This document shows, piece after piece, positions 6,092 to 12,115 of a stretch of DNA of 12,115 nt (position 1 is the stretch's first letter; each line of letters opens with the position of its first letter). A program made the position numbers and the translations under genes. The notes beneath the pieces were generated by a model. The model worked only from the letters and a program-made list of their open reading frames with translations. It was not told where the DNA came from and ran no database searches. The stretch is taken from assembly GCA_038329845.1 (NCBI GenBank), contig JBBQNJ010000106.1:1-12115 (forward strand), read 5' to 3'. The stretch comes from JBBQNJ01 sp038329845. GTDB lineage: Bacteria > Planctomycetota > Phycisphaerae > Tepidisphaerales > Tepidisphaeraceae.

Positions 6092-7701
6092 GGCGGCGAC
6101 CCCCGACCCGGTGGTACCCCCTCGGGAACGGGCGTTCCTTCACGAACGGGCGTTCCTTCAGCATCGGGCGCCCCTTTCGGAACGGGCGCCCCCTCGGGAG
6201 CGGGCGTCGTCGCCGAATCAGCGCCGGGACCGAGCCGCGCCTGGCGGCACTTGGTCATCGCCATGTTCAGCGCCGCGGTGGCGTAGTTCACGTTGTGTAC
6301 GCCATGCCCCAACTTCACCAGCCGGATGTTGTGCCCGGCGTCATCGAGCAGGCGCTTGATCCGCAGTTCCTCCATCGGTTGCAGGCCCGGTCGATCCAGC
6401 GCCGCGGAGGCCGATGCATAGGACGCTTCGGCCCGCTCGAGCAAATCGGCCACCGACGCCCGCCAGGCCTCCAGCGCCCCGTCGTACTTGGTCCCGTGAC
6501 AATCATTGCACGCCTGCTGGGCGCCGAGATAGGTCTGGCCCGACACCTCGGCTGTTTCGGCACCGCGCTGGCGCGTTTTGTGGCAGGCGATGCAATCGAC
6601 CTGGGCGCGGTACATCGGGCTGGGCATCTCCGGCACCCCCCGAGCGCCGGTCCCGCGATACAGTTCGGCCGGGCCCAGATGGCTGCGCTCGTGGCATTGC
6701 CCGCAGGCGCCGTTGTTGTCGAGCATCTGCCCGACGCCCAGCGCCTTGCCCCCCTGAGGCAGCGCCGCCGACAGACTGTGCTGAATCTGCACATGACAGC
6801 TCGAGCATTCGACTTTCACGCGGGTGACGTGGATCGCATGCAGGTCGGCCGGCTGGTCATAGCGGGCGATGTCGGCCGGCTGGTTGTGGCAGTTCCAGCA
6901 GACCTGTCGAGGCACCGCCCCGTCGCCGCTGACAACCTCGGAATGGCAGTTGTCGCACGTCACGCCGCGGTCGATGTAGTCGCGATGGGCGAACATGCCG
7001 GTGGCGAGCCGGATCTCCTGTTGCGGCGCTTCGTGGCACGCCTGGCAGCCGCCGATGGTCTGGTCATTGCGCCCATGCTTAACGCCCTTGAAATGGCAGA
7101 GAAAGCAGGTGTCGAGGGTGACCACGATGTGCTGGCCTTGCACCATCTGCGAGTGGCACGAGACGCAGCGAAGCTGCTTGCCCCGCCGATCGGGGGCCAG
7201 ATGGGGGGTGTGGTCGAAGCGGATGGTGACCTGTCCGCCGCGCTGCGTCGGGACGTTCCACGCGACTTTGCCTTCGAGCAGGCGCTTTTCGTGGCATCCC
7301 GAGCGCATGCACGAGGCATCGCGGATTTCGGCGTGGGGCTTGGACCCGTAGGTGTTGGTGATGTACTTGACGGCCTGGCTGGAAGCCTGCCACTTGCCCT
7401 TGAGGGTGTTGCGGAATCCCGGCTCGAAGTGGCAGTCGGCGCACGGGACGTTGCGATGCTTGGACTGATGCCACGCCGTGTAGTAGGGCTCCATGATGTG
7501 GCAAGACCGGCAGAAGTCCGGCTGCATCGAATATTCGGCGAACGCCACGGCGCCCCCGCCGAACATCAGCAACACGATCAAGACCCATCCGAAGCGGTTG
7601 GGGACCACCGGGATGAACGTCAATCGCTTGGGGGCCGCGCGACGGCGCAATCCCACCCACTTGAGCCAGCGCCGCGAGGATGGAACTTCAGATGGCTTCA
7701 T
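6088..7701 (-). CDS. Membrane-anchored 12-haem NapC/NirT-type cytochrome c
   Basis: This 537-residue protein has a basic cytoplasmic N-terminus, one membrane anchor (about residues 36-56), then CRSCHIMEPYYTAW at 64, the hallmark first-haem motif of NapC/NrfH quinol dehydrogenases (Met70 is in the usual haem-ligand place). Eleven CXXCH sites (64, 87, 179, 199, 219, 249, 268, 299, 333, 370, 398) and one CX4CH (CMRSGCH, 131) give 12 haem sites, far more than the four or five of classical NapC or NirT. Residues 410-485 form a haem-free helical C-terminal region with HGVHN-x-x-YA, recalling the C-terminal helices of other multihaem enzymes. The tail (500-537) is a Pro/Gly/Glu hexapeptide repeat. 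The start at 7701 is chosen for GGAGG (7709-7713) 7 nt upstream; an ATG 42 nt earlier lacks one. Likely role: quinol-linked electron transfer at the inner membrane. Confidence 0.94.
   Translation of the reverse strand: MKPSEVPSSRRWLKWVGLRRRAAPKRLTFIPVVPNRFGWVLIVLLMFGGGAVAFAEYSMQPDFCRSCHIMEPYYTAWHQSKHRNVPCADCHFEPGFRNTLKGKWQASSQAVKYITNTYGSKPHAEIRDASCMRSGCHEKRLLEGKVAWNVPTQRGGQVTIRFDHTPHLAPDRRGKQLRCVSCHSQMVQGQHIVVTLDTCFLCHFKGVKHGRNDQTIGGCQACHEAPQQEIRLATGMFAHRDYIDRGVTCDNCHSEVVSGDGAVPRQVCWNCHNQPADIARYDQPADLHAIHVTRVKVECSSCHVQIQHSLSAALPQGGKALGVGQMLDNNGACGQCHERSHLGPAELYRGTGARGVPEMPSPMYRAQVDCIACHKTRQRGAETAEVSGQTYLGAQQACNDCHGTKYDGALEAWRASVADLLERAEASYASASAALDRPGLQPMEELRIKRLLDDAGHNIRLVKLGHGVHNVNYATAALNMAMTKCRQARLGPGADSATTPAPEGAPVPKGAPDAEGTPVREGTPVPEGVPPGRGSPP
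6111..6206 (-). repeat. 18-bp in-frame repeats encoding a hexapeptide tail
   Basis: About five imperfect 18-bp units (plus-strand core CGGGCGTTCCTTCACGAA and variants beginning at 6129, 6147, 6165, 6183, 6201, with a decayed unit at 6111) lie inside the 3' end of the NapC-like gene. Being a multiple of 3 they encode hexapeptides of the form G-(A/T/V)-P-x-x-(E/K). Copy number changes would lengthen or shorten the tail without frameshift. Confidence 0.88.
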
Positions 7702-7730
7702 GATCGAACCTCCAAACCTTCGAACCCCCG

Positions 7731-7741
7731 CCCCCCCCCCC
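7731..7741 (-). repeat. Homopolymer of 11 G (minus strand) between two operon genes
   Basis: A run of 11 C on the plus strand, next to another run of five, lies in the 71-nt spacer between the cytochrome b fusion gene (stop 7773) and the NapC-like start (7701). It sits 30 nt upstream of the start codon and outside the GGAGG ribosome binding site. Such tracts slip during replication and also cause sequencing errors, so the exact length is uncertain. Confidence 0.8.
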
Positions 7742-7772
7742 AACCGCCGGGCGCGCCAAGCCGTGAGGCGGG

Positions 7773-9941
7773 CTAGATCAGATCCAGCGCCGCCAGGATG
7801 ATCAGCACCACCAGCGTCGTCCCGATCGCCATCGCCAGGATGCCCATCAGCACCGCGACTATGCGGTAACGCGGGTTGGGCGGGGCAACGCGCAGCGAAT
7901 CGAGTTCGCCCGCCGCCGCCAGCCGGTCGTACTCTTCGGGACGCTCGTGCTTGAACTCATCCTCGGGCAATCGCCCCGTGAACATCACGTCGTCCACCGG
8001 AAATTTCTCTAGCCGCAGGTGGGCGTTGAAAAAGTGGATTGTGAAGATGAACCCGATCGCCAGCAGCGCCTCGTATCCATGGACGAACTGGGCGATGTTA
8101 AAGGTCCAGCCGGGCAGGAAGCTGCCGAAAAATTCGGGGAACCACAGCAGCAGCCCCGTCAGCCCGATGATCCCGCTACCGCCGACTTCCGCGACGTAAT
8201 CGAATTTTTCCCAGTAGGTCCAGCGGTCGAATCGCGGCTTTTCTCCGCCGCGGAAGAACCAGCGGAACATCCCCAGGCAGTCGGTCACGTCCTTCTTTCG
8301 CGGCAGCATCGTCGCCGGGCCGAACAGCAGCTTCTTGATCCCGAACTTGCGGACCCGGTTGATCAGTCCGAACCCGTGAATCACGAAGTTGCCGATGAGC
8401 ATCACCGCGAAAATCCGGTGCAGGATTCCCGCCGAGTTCACCCCGCCGAGCATTTCCGCCAGACCGCGCCCCCACCGCTTGTCGGCGTAAAGCAGCGGCA
8501 GTCCGGTGAGGGTCAGTCCGAAGAAACTGACAATGACCAGCGCGTGGTTGATCCGGTCGATGCGGTTGAAGCGCTGGATCGCGTGGGTGTCGGCCACATG
8601 CCGCGGAGGCGGGCCGTGCTTGATCCGCTCGAGGATGCTGCGCCCCAGCCACAGCAGCGAATGCAGTCCGAAGAACCCGAACGCGAAGCTCATCATCACC
8701 ACGAAGTACATCCACACGCCCCAGAGGATGGGGTACTTCTGGCGGTCGCGATAATCGGCGTGGGCGTGGAACTCGGTGAAGGTGGCGGTGGCGTCGGGGT
8801 GGCATTTGCGGCAGGTCTCGACGCGATTTTCATCGCTCAGCCGCGATGCGGGATTGGCCACCGGAAGGATGTCGTGGGACCCGTGGCAACTGCTGCACCG
8901 GGCCCCGCGGGTGTATCCCAACCGCGTCGCCTGGCCGTGATAGCTTCGGCGATAGGTCGCGTACAGCTCGCTGTGACAGGTTCCGCATTCATTGACGATA
9001 TCGAGCATGAACGCTGGCTTGTCGGTGTTGGTGATCTGGTGGGCGGTGTGGCAGGAGGTGCAGACCGGGCCTTTGTCGCTGCCCTTTGCCAGCACCTGGC
9101 CGTGGATGCTCGCCTGGAACGTCTCGGCCAGACCCGCGTGGCATTTGCCGCACGTCGCGGTGACGTTGGCATGGTTGACCGAACTGGCCGGATCGCTCGC
9201 GGGCAATACCTTGTGCGGGCCGTGGCAGTCGGCGCACGTCGCGGCCACCGCCAGGCCGCCCTTGGTCACGGCCCGGCCGTGAACGCTCTCGAGGTAGTGC
9301 TGGACATGGGCCTTGCCATTCGAGCCGTTGGGGGTCGTCTGCTGATAGTTGGCATGGCAATCCCCGCAGACCCGGACGATGTTCAGCGGATAGGTCAGCG
9401 CCTTGCGATCATGCGGGGGAAGGATTTCGTGCGACCCATGGCAGGTCGAACAGGTCGGCACATGAGCATCGCCGCGGGCGGCGGCCTCGGCGTGGGCGCC
9501 TTGAAGATAATCCCCGGCGGCGCTGGCGTGACACGAGGCGCATTCGGCGGGCTTCAGCCGCGGCGGATGGGGGAGATCGCCCTGCCCGGCATCCTTGTGG
9601 CAATCAACGCAGGCGATGTTTTTGTGAACGCCCCTGGCGAGCGATTCGCCGCTGATGTACAGCCCCGGGCGCTGCGCCGGAGCCGTCGTCGGACGCGTTC
9701 CCGGTGCCACCATCGCCAGCCGCTCGTCAGCGCTTAGCCCGGCCATCCGCGATTGTCCGTGACAGTTCAGACAGCGCCGGTTGCTCAATTCAAGGTCCGA
9801 TACCTCGACCGCCCAGACCGGGGCGGCCAAGCTCGCCAGTCCCACCAGCGCCGCGATCAGCCCGCACAGCCATCCCCCGCACCGACCCTCCGCGCGGACG
9901 GGACGATCGGCACATCGGATCCGAGTTGAATGTATCACCAT
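7773..9941 (-). CDS. CbcL-like fusion of 11-haem cytochrome c and membrane cytochrome b
   Basis: This 722-residue protein has two modules. After an N-terminal signal or anchor (about residues 24-44), residues 57-381 hold 11 CXXCH sites (57, 111, 134, 164, 192, 236, 264, 294, 319, 349, 377), several in a repeated CxxCHGxHxxLP block. Residues 403-718 hold about six membrane helices (near 403-431, 464-485, 505-527, 585-604, 619-640, 693-718) with His residues at 427, 466, 508, 522, 621, 636 and 641 as candidate b-haem ligands; HALVIVSFFGLTLTG resembles the FdnI/HydC cytochrome b family. This architecture is that of Geobacter CbcL, an inner-membrane quinol-oxidising protein needed for low-potential metal and electrode reduction, though CbcL has nine c-haems. 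It is the first operon gene, 38 nt below a sigma-54 promoter match. No Shine-Dalgarno precedes the ATG; GTG at 9938 is an alternative. CbcL-like function is inference. Confidence 0.93.
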   Translation of the reverse strand: MVIHSTRIRCADRPVRAEGRCGGWLCGLIAALVGLASLAAPVWAVEVSDLELSNRRCLNCHGQSRMAGLSADERLAMVAPGTRPTTAPAQRPGLYISGESLARGVHKNIACVDCHKDAGQGDLPHPPRLKPAECASCHASAAGDYLQGAHAEAAARGDAHVPTCSTCHGSHEILPPHDRKALTYPLNIVRVCGDCHANYQQTTPNGSNGKAHVQHYLESVHGRAVTKGGLAVAATCADCHGPHKVLPASDPASSVNHANVTATCGKCHAGLAETFQASIHGQVLAKGSDKGPVCTSCHTAHQITNTDKPAFMLDIVNECGTCHSELYATYRRSYHGQATRLGYTRGARCSSCHGSHDILPVANPASRLSDENRVETCRKCHPDATATFTEFHAHADYRDRQKYPILWGVWMYFVVMMSFAFGFFGLHSLLWLGRSILERIKHGPPPRHVADTHAIQRFNRIDRINHALVIVSFFGLTLTGLPLLYADKRWGRGLAEMLGGVNSAGILHRIFAVMLIGNFVIHGFGLINRVRKFGIKKLLFGPATMLPRKKDVTDCLGMFRWFFRGGEKPRFDRWTYWEKFDYVAEVGGSGIIGLTGLLLWFPEFFGSFLPGWTFNIAQFVHGYEALLAIGFIFTIHFFNAHLRLEKFPVDDVMFTGRLPEDEFKHERPEEYDRLAAAGELDSLRVAPPNPRYRIVAVLMGILAMAIGTTLVVLIILAALDLI

Positions 9942-9978
9942 GGGAAGCCCAGCGGGCGCGGCACGCCCGACGGACTAA

Positions 9979-9995
9979 CGCACGCATCGTGCCAG
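9979..9995 (-). promoter_or_regulatory. Sigma-54 (RpoN) promoter candidate for the cytochrome operon
   Basis: On the minus strand the sequence is CTGGCACGATGCGTGCG. Against the consensus YTGGCACGrNNNTTGCW, 12 of 14 defined positions match, including the whole -24 block TGGCACG, the -12 GC and the obligatory 10-nt spacing between GG and GC. Transcription would start near 9968, giving a leader of roughly 27 nt before the ATG at 9941. The next gene upstream is an NtrB/ZraS-type kinase, which fits sigma-54 control. Confidence 0.72.
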
Positions 9996-10040
9996 AGTCC
10001 GCCCGACGATTCCCGCCGTCACAGGCGAAAAAGAAGACCG

Positions 10041-10057
10041 GGATTCCCAAAAAATCC
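10041..10057. promoter_or_regulatory. Dyad GGATT-N7-AATCC, possible activator site
   Basis: A perfect 5-bp inverted repeat is centred about 80 bp upstream of the expected sigma-54 transcription start. Enhancer-binding proteins usually bind dyads 80-150 bp upstream. The arms are short, so chance is a real alternative. Confidence 0.22.
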
Positions 10058-10076
10058 ACTGGCGCGACGGTTTGTC

Positions 10077-10092
10077 TTCCCGACGATGGGAA
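10077..10092. promoter_or_regulatory. Dyad TTCCC-N6-GGGAA, possible activator site or hairpin
   Basis: A perfect 5-bp inverted repeat with a 6-nt spacer is centred about 115 bp upstream of the expected sigma-54 start, a usual enhancer distance. It is also 15 nt beyond the kinase stop codon, where a weak RNA hairpin could form; without a following U-run it does not look like an intrinsic terminator. Confidence 0.28.
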
Positions 10093-10107
10093 CGGGTCGG
10101 CGGTCGA

Positions 10108-11466
10108 TCACCTCTTCGCGGCGTCGCCGACACCCCCCGCCACGCCCGCCTCGGCCCCGGGAAGCCGAATGGTGAATCGCGTACCCTCTCCCGGCCGGCT
10201 CTTGACGCTGATGCTGCCCCCCTGACGCTGGATCAGGCTGTCGCTGATGCTCAGGCCCAGCCCCGTCCCCTTGCCCACCGGCTTGGTGGTGAAAAACGGC
10301 TCGAACAATCGCGTCAGATGCTCCGGGGCGATCCCGCTGCCGTTATCGGACACTTCCACGATGCAGACCCCCTCCTGCCGAGCGGTGCGAACCATCAGCC
10401 GCGGCTGCGCCGCACCCTCCATCGCGTCCAGGGCATTGCCGATCAGGTTCACCAGCACCTGCTGCAAGGACTGCGGCAGCAACGGCAGCGAGCCGGCGTC
10501 CGGGGAAAAATCGCGCTCGAGCTGGACCGCGTTCAGCCGCGGATCGAATCGCAATACGTCCAGCGCCTGCTCGACGGCCTCGTTGAGCGACATCGCCTGG
10601 CGATCCAGTTCCTGCGGATGGGCGAACGCCTTCATCTGCTTGATGATCCGATTGATCCGCTCGACCTGTTGGCGCAGCGTCCCCACGCGTTCGGGCGTGA
10701 GCCGCTCGGGACGGCGCTCCAGCAGTTGCAGCACGCTGTCCATGCTCGCCAGGGGATTGGCGATCTCGTGCGTGACTCCCGCCGCCATCTGGCCCATCGC
10801 CACCATTTTCTCGTGCTGGATCAGGGCATGCTGATGGCGTCGAAGCTGCACGTCCATGGCGCGGATGCGCCGGTTCTGACGCACCAGTCGCCGGCGCTGG
10901 CGGCGCAATCCGCGGACGATTCGGTTGGCCAGATGGACCGTCAACGCCAACGTGATGATCCAGCCGATCAGGACCAGCCGCTCACGCCGATCGTGGGGAA
11001 ATTGTTCGCTGAGCCACAGCCCCAGCCCCAGCATCAATCCCGACGCCCCGGCCGCGGTGTAGGCCATGCGGCGATTGAGCAGCAGACTGGCGAAGACCAT
11101 GTGAAAGACATAAAAGCCCAGCAGCGGGCTGGCGGCGCCGCCGGTCCAGATGGCCAGCGTGGTCAGGCAGAGCAGATCGAGAAGGATCTGCACCCACGAG
11201 AGCATGAACAACGCTCGGCGTCCGGACAGCGCCCGCGGTGCGATCAGTCCGCGCAGGATGAGGTTGTACACCAGAATCACGGCCCCGAGTCCGGCCATCA
11301 GCGGGGCGCGTCCATACCACCCGAGCGTTTGCCAGTCGAGCATCGCCGCGGCCAGCACCGCCGCTCCCGCAACCCAGCGCATCCGCACGAACCAGCGGAG
11401 CTGCGCGACCAGCGCCCCCCCCGCCGCCGGCCGGTGCCCGCGCGATGCCTCAACCGAATCGGACAT
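10108..11466 (-). CDS. Membrane sensor histidine kinase, NtrB/ZraS-like catalytic core
   Basis: This 452-residue protein has a membrane sensor domain (about residues 28-183, five to six hydrophobic segments), a basic coiled-coil linker (184-220), HisKA with phospho-acceptor H233 in AAGVTHEIANPLASM, and a HATPase domain with N-box NLIGNALDAME (340-350), G1 DNGSGI (374-379), F-box FEPFFTTK and G2 GKGTGLGL (398-405). The H-box and N-box are of the NtrB/ZraS type, whose partners are usually sigma-54-dependent regulators. The sensor region contains TGGAASPLLGFYVFH near residue 108, reminiscent of the GGxxNPF segment in the redox/quinone sensor RegB, so the kinase may read respiratory state; that is inference. 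No response regulator follows it: the next gene on the strand is the cytochrome operon, 166 nt on. No strong ribosome binding site precedes the ATG. Confidence 0.94.
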   Translation of the reverse strand: MSDSVEASRGHRPAAGGALVAQLRWFVRMRWVAGAAVLAAAMLDWQTLGWYGRAPLMAGLGAVILVYNLILRGLIAPRALSGRRALFMLSWVQILLDLLCLTTLAIWTGGAASPLLGFYVFHMVFASLLLNRRMAYTAAGASGLMLGLGLWLSEQFPHDRRERLVLIGWIITLALTVHLANRIVRGLRRQRRRLVRQNRRIRAMDVQLRRHQHALIQHEKMVAMGQMAAGVTHEIANPLASMDSVLQLLERRPERLTPERVGTLRQQVERINRIIKQMKAFAHPQELDRQAMSLNEAVEQALDVLRFDPRLNAVQLERDFSPDAGSLPLLPQSLQQVLVNLIGNALDAMEGAAQPRLMVRTARQEGVCIVEVSDNGSGIAPEHLTRLFEPFFTTKPVGKGTGLGLSISDSLIQRQGGSISVKSRPGEGTRFTIRLPGAEAGVAGGVGDAAKR

Positions 11467-11507
11467 AGCCGGGATGATAACGCAAAGGATCGACCCGTGT
11501 TAGCCGC

Positions 11508-11584
11508 CAAACCGGGGACACCCCAGAAAAAGGGGAAGCGCTTGAATGCCATTCACTTAAGCCTCCCCACTCGTCACCGGTTTG
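11508..11584. repeat. Nested inverted repeats upstream of the kinase gene
   Basis: Outer arms CAAACCGGGGAC (11508-11519) and GTCACCGGTTTG (11573-11584) are inverted copies matching at 11 of 12 positions. Between them 11532-11567 can form an imperfect hairpin (GGGGA pairs with TCCCC, with CTT/AAG and TG/CA further in). This could be a small non-autonomous element, the debris of an insertion sequence end, or a regulatory structure in the kinase leader. I see no gene between 11467 and 11778. Confidence 0.55.
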
Positions 11585-11730
11585 TCGTAAGCGACTGCTG
11601 CAACTTTCTTTGTGTCAGACCGTCGCCGGGCGCGGCGGGGGAAGACTATAGTGGGGTTTGACCCCCAGTCCCCCAGCTTGCGCGTGTAGGTTTTTTTGCA
11701 AGTGGCGGACACGTGGGTGAAACCCCATCA

Positions 11731-11757
11731 TGAACATTGTGTGTACAGGAATGTTCA
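11731..11757 (+). promoter_or_regulatory. Hairpin in the transposase leader
   Basis: TGAACATT (11731-11738) and AATGTTCA (11750-11757) are perfect 8-bp inverted arms around an 11-nt loop, ending 5 nt before the AAAGGAG ribosome binding site. Some insertion sequences use leader hairpins to block transposase translation from outside transcripts; whether this one does so is inference. A protein-binding dyad is an alternative. Confidence 0.55.
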
Positions 11758-11778
11758 AGGTGAAAGGAGTTGCCTCAC

Positions 11779-12115
11779 GTGCCACCGGCAGCATTATCGG
11801 CATGGACTGCTGAGCTTGCCAGCGCCTGGCCCGATCTCTCGGTGCCCCAGATTAAAATGCTGGCGCAGTATTCGATGGGGATGGTTCTGGCCGAAAGCAG
11901 TGGGCTATGTCGTGTTGCCTTCTGCCTGAGCCAGTGGCTGGAGCAAGGGTATCACGCTGTCCGTGAACGCCTTCGCGACTTCTACTGTCCAAAGCAGGAC
12001 AAGTCCGGTCGCAGACGGCGTGAACTGAACGTCGAAGCCTGTTTCCCGGGGCTGCTGGCCTGGGTGCTTCGCCGCTGGCAGGGCCAGGAACTGGCCATTG
12101 CCATCGATGCCACGA
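11779..12115 (+). CDS. IS4-like transposase, N-terminal part (runs off window)
   Basis: This open frame of 112 codons begins at GTG with AAAGGAG (11763-11769) 9 nt upstream and continues past the window end; a TGA lies in frame just upstream, so it cannot start much earlier. The product begins VPPAALSAWTAELASAW and contains LSVPQIKMLAQYSMGMVLA, a helical N-terminal pattern I recognise from IS4-like DDE transposases common in planctomycetes. The visible end, ELAIAIDAT with D110, fits the first catalytic Asp of the DDE triad. The remaining catalytic residues and the right end lie outside the window, so whether the copy is intact is unknown. Family assignment rests on pattern recognition. Confidence 0.8.
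   Translation, partial: MPPAALSAWTAELASAWPDLSVPQIKMLAQYSMGMVLAESSGLCRVAFCLSQWLEQGYHAVRERLRDFYCPKQDKSGRRRRELNVEACFPGLLAWVLRRWQGQELAIAIDAT

Larger units (their letters stand above)
11653..12115 (+). mobile_element. Left part of an IS4-like insertion sequence (boundary unresolved)
   Basis: The region holds the start of a transposase gene that runs off the right edge. The true left terminal inverted repeat cannot be fixed without the right end; G-rich/C-rich inverted sequence at 11653-11665 (GGGGT, TTG, ACCCC) is one place it could begin, and the nested repeats at 11508-11584 are another. The element lies divergently upstream of the kinase gene. Confidence 0.6.

Noticed and set aside
6129..6206. 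Regulatory or CRISPR-like direct repeats
   Set aside because: The 18-bp period is in frame within the NapC-like gene and encodes a hexapeptide repeat, which explains it as coding sequence.
10040..10054. Rho-independent terminator (GGGATTCCC followed by six A/T)
   Set aside because: The palindrome is too short for a stable stem with a loop, and on the minus strand the T-run precedes rather than follows it.
10072..11661. 529-codon plus-strand open frame antisense to the histidine kinase
   Set aside because: The kinase on the other strand has all expected motifs. The antisense product is Arg/Gln/His-rich low-complexity sequence with no family resemblance.
11615..11803. 62-codon minus-strand open frame near the right edge
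   Set aside because: It overlaps the start of the plus-strand transposase, which has a good ribosome binding site and family pattern, and shows no domain of its own.

Overview
The window is about 12.1 kb of GC-rich DNA, most likely from a planctomycete (Planctomycetota, plausibly Phycisphaerae). The best clue is the gene at 783-1280, whose product carries the HYExAFE signature I associate with planctomycete genomes. Two small exported or membrane proteins beside it look like conserved planctomycete hypotheticals. This placement is inference from family recognition, not a database search.

Layout. Left edge: seven perfect copies of a 16-bp tandem repeat (1-112), which supply the stop codon of a small minus-strand membrane protein gene (100-408). 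A G-quadruplex-like tract (422-455) follows. Next come two translationally coupled minus-strand genes: a small membrane protein (532-786) and the HYExAFE protein (783-1280). Divergent from these is a plus-strand nitrilase-superfamily amidase (1370-2131).

Centre: a compact minus-strand operon of five genes, 9941 down to 2148, dominates the window. In order of transcription it encodes (i) a CbcL-like fusion of an 11-haem c-type domain with a membrane cytochrome b (7773-9941), (ii) a membrane-anchored 12-haem NapC/NirT-type cytochrome (6088-7701), (iii) a 15-haem lipoprotein cytochrome (4619-6091), (iv) its 15-haem soluble paralogue (3120-4622), and (v) an exported thioredoxin-fold/TPR protein lacking the CxxC active site (2148-3116). 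I count 53 covalent haem-binding sites in four consecutive genes. Two gene junctions are ATGA overlaps, one is a 3-nt gap, and the fourth is a 71-nt spacer holding an 11-G homopolymer. The likely job is moving electrons between the quinone pool and periplasmic or outer-membrane acceptors or donors. No terminal oxidoreductase, molybdenum enzyme or outer-membrane porin is present, so direction and final partner stay open.

Control: upstream lies an NtrB/ZraS-like membrane histidine kinase (10108-11466, minus). The 166-nt gap between it and the operon holds a strong sigma-54 promoter match (9979-9995, minus) with GG-N10-GC spacing, and small dyads about 80 and 115 bp upstream of the expected start that could be activator sites. 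The model is: kinase, then a sigma-54-dependent response regulator (not in the window), then the cytochrome operon.

Right edge: the 5' part of an IS4-like transposase on the plus strand starts at GTG 11779 and runs off the window. The 312 bp between kinase and transposase hold inverted repeats but no convincing gene. No tRNA, rRNA or CRISPR was seen.
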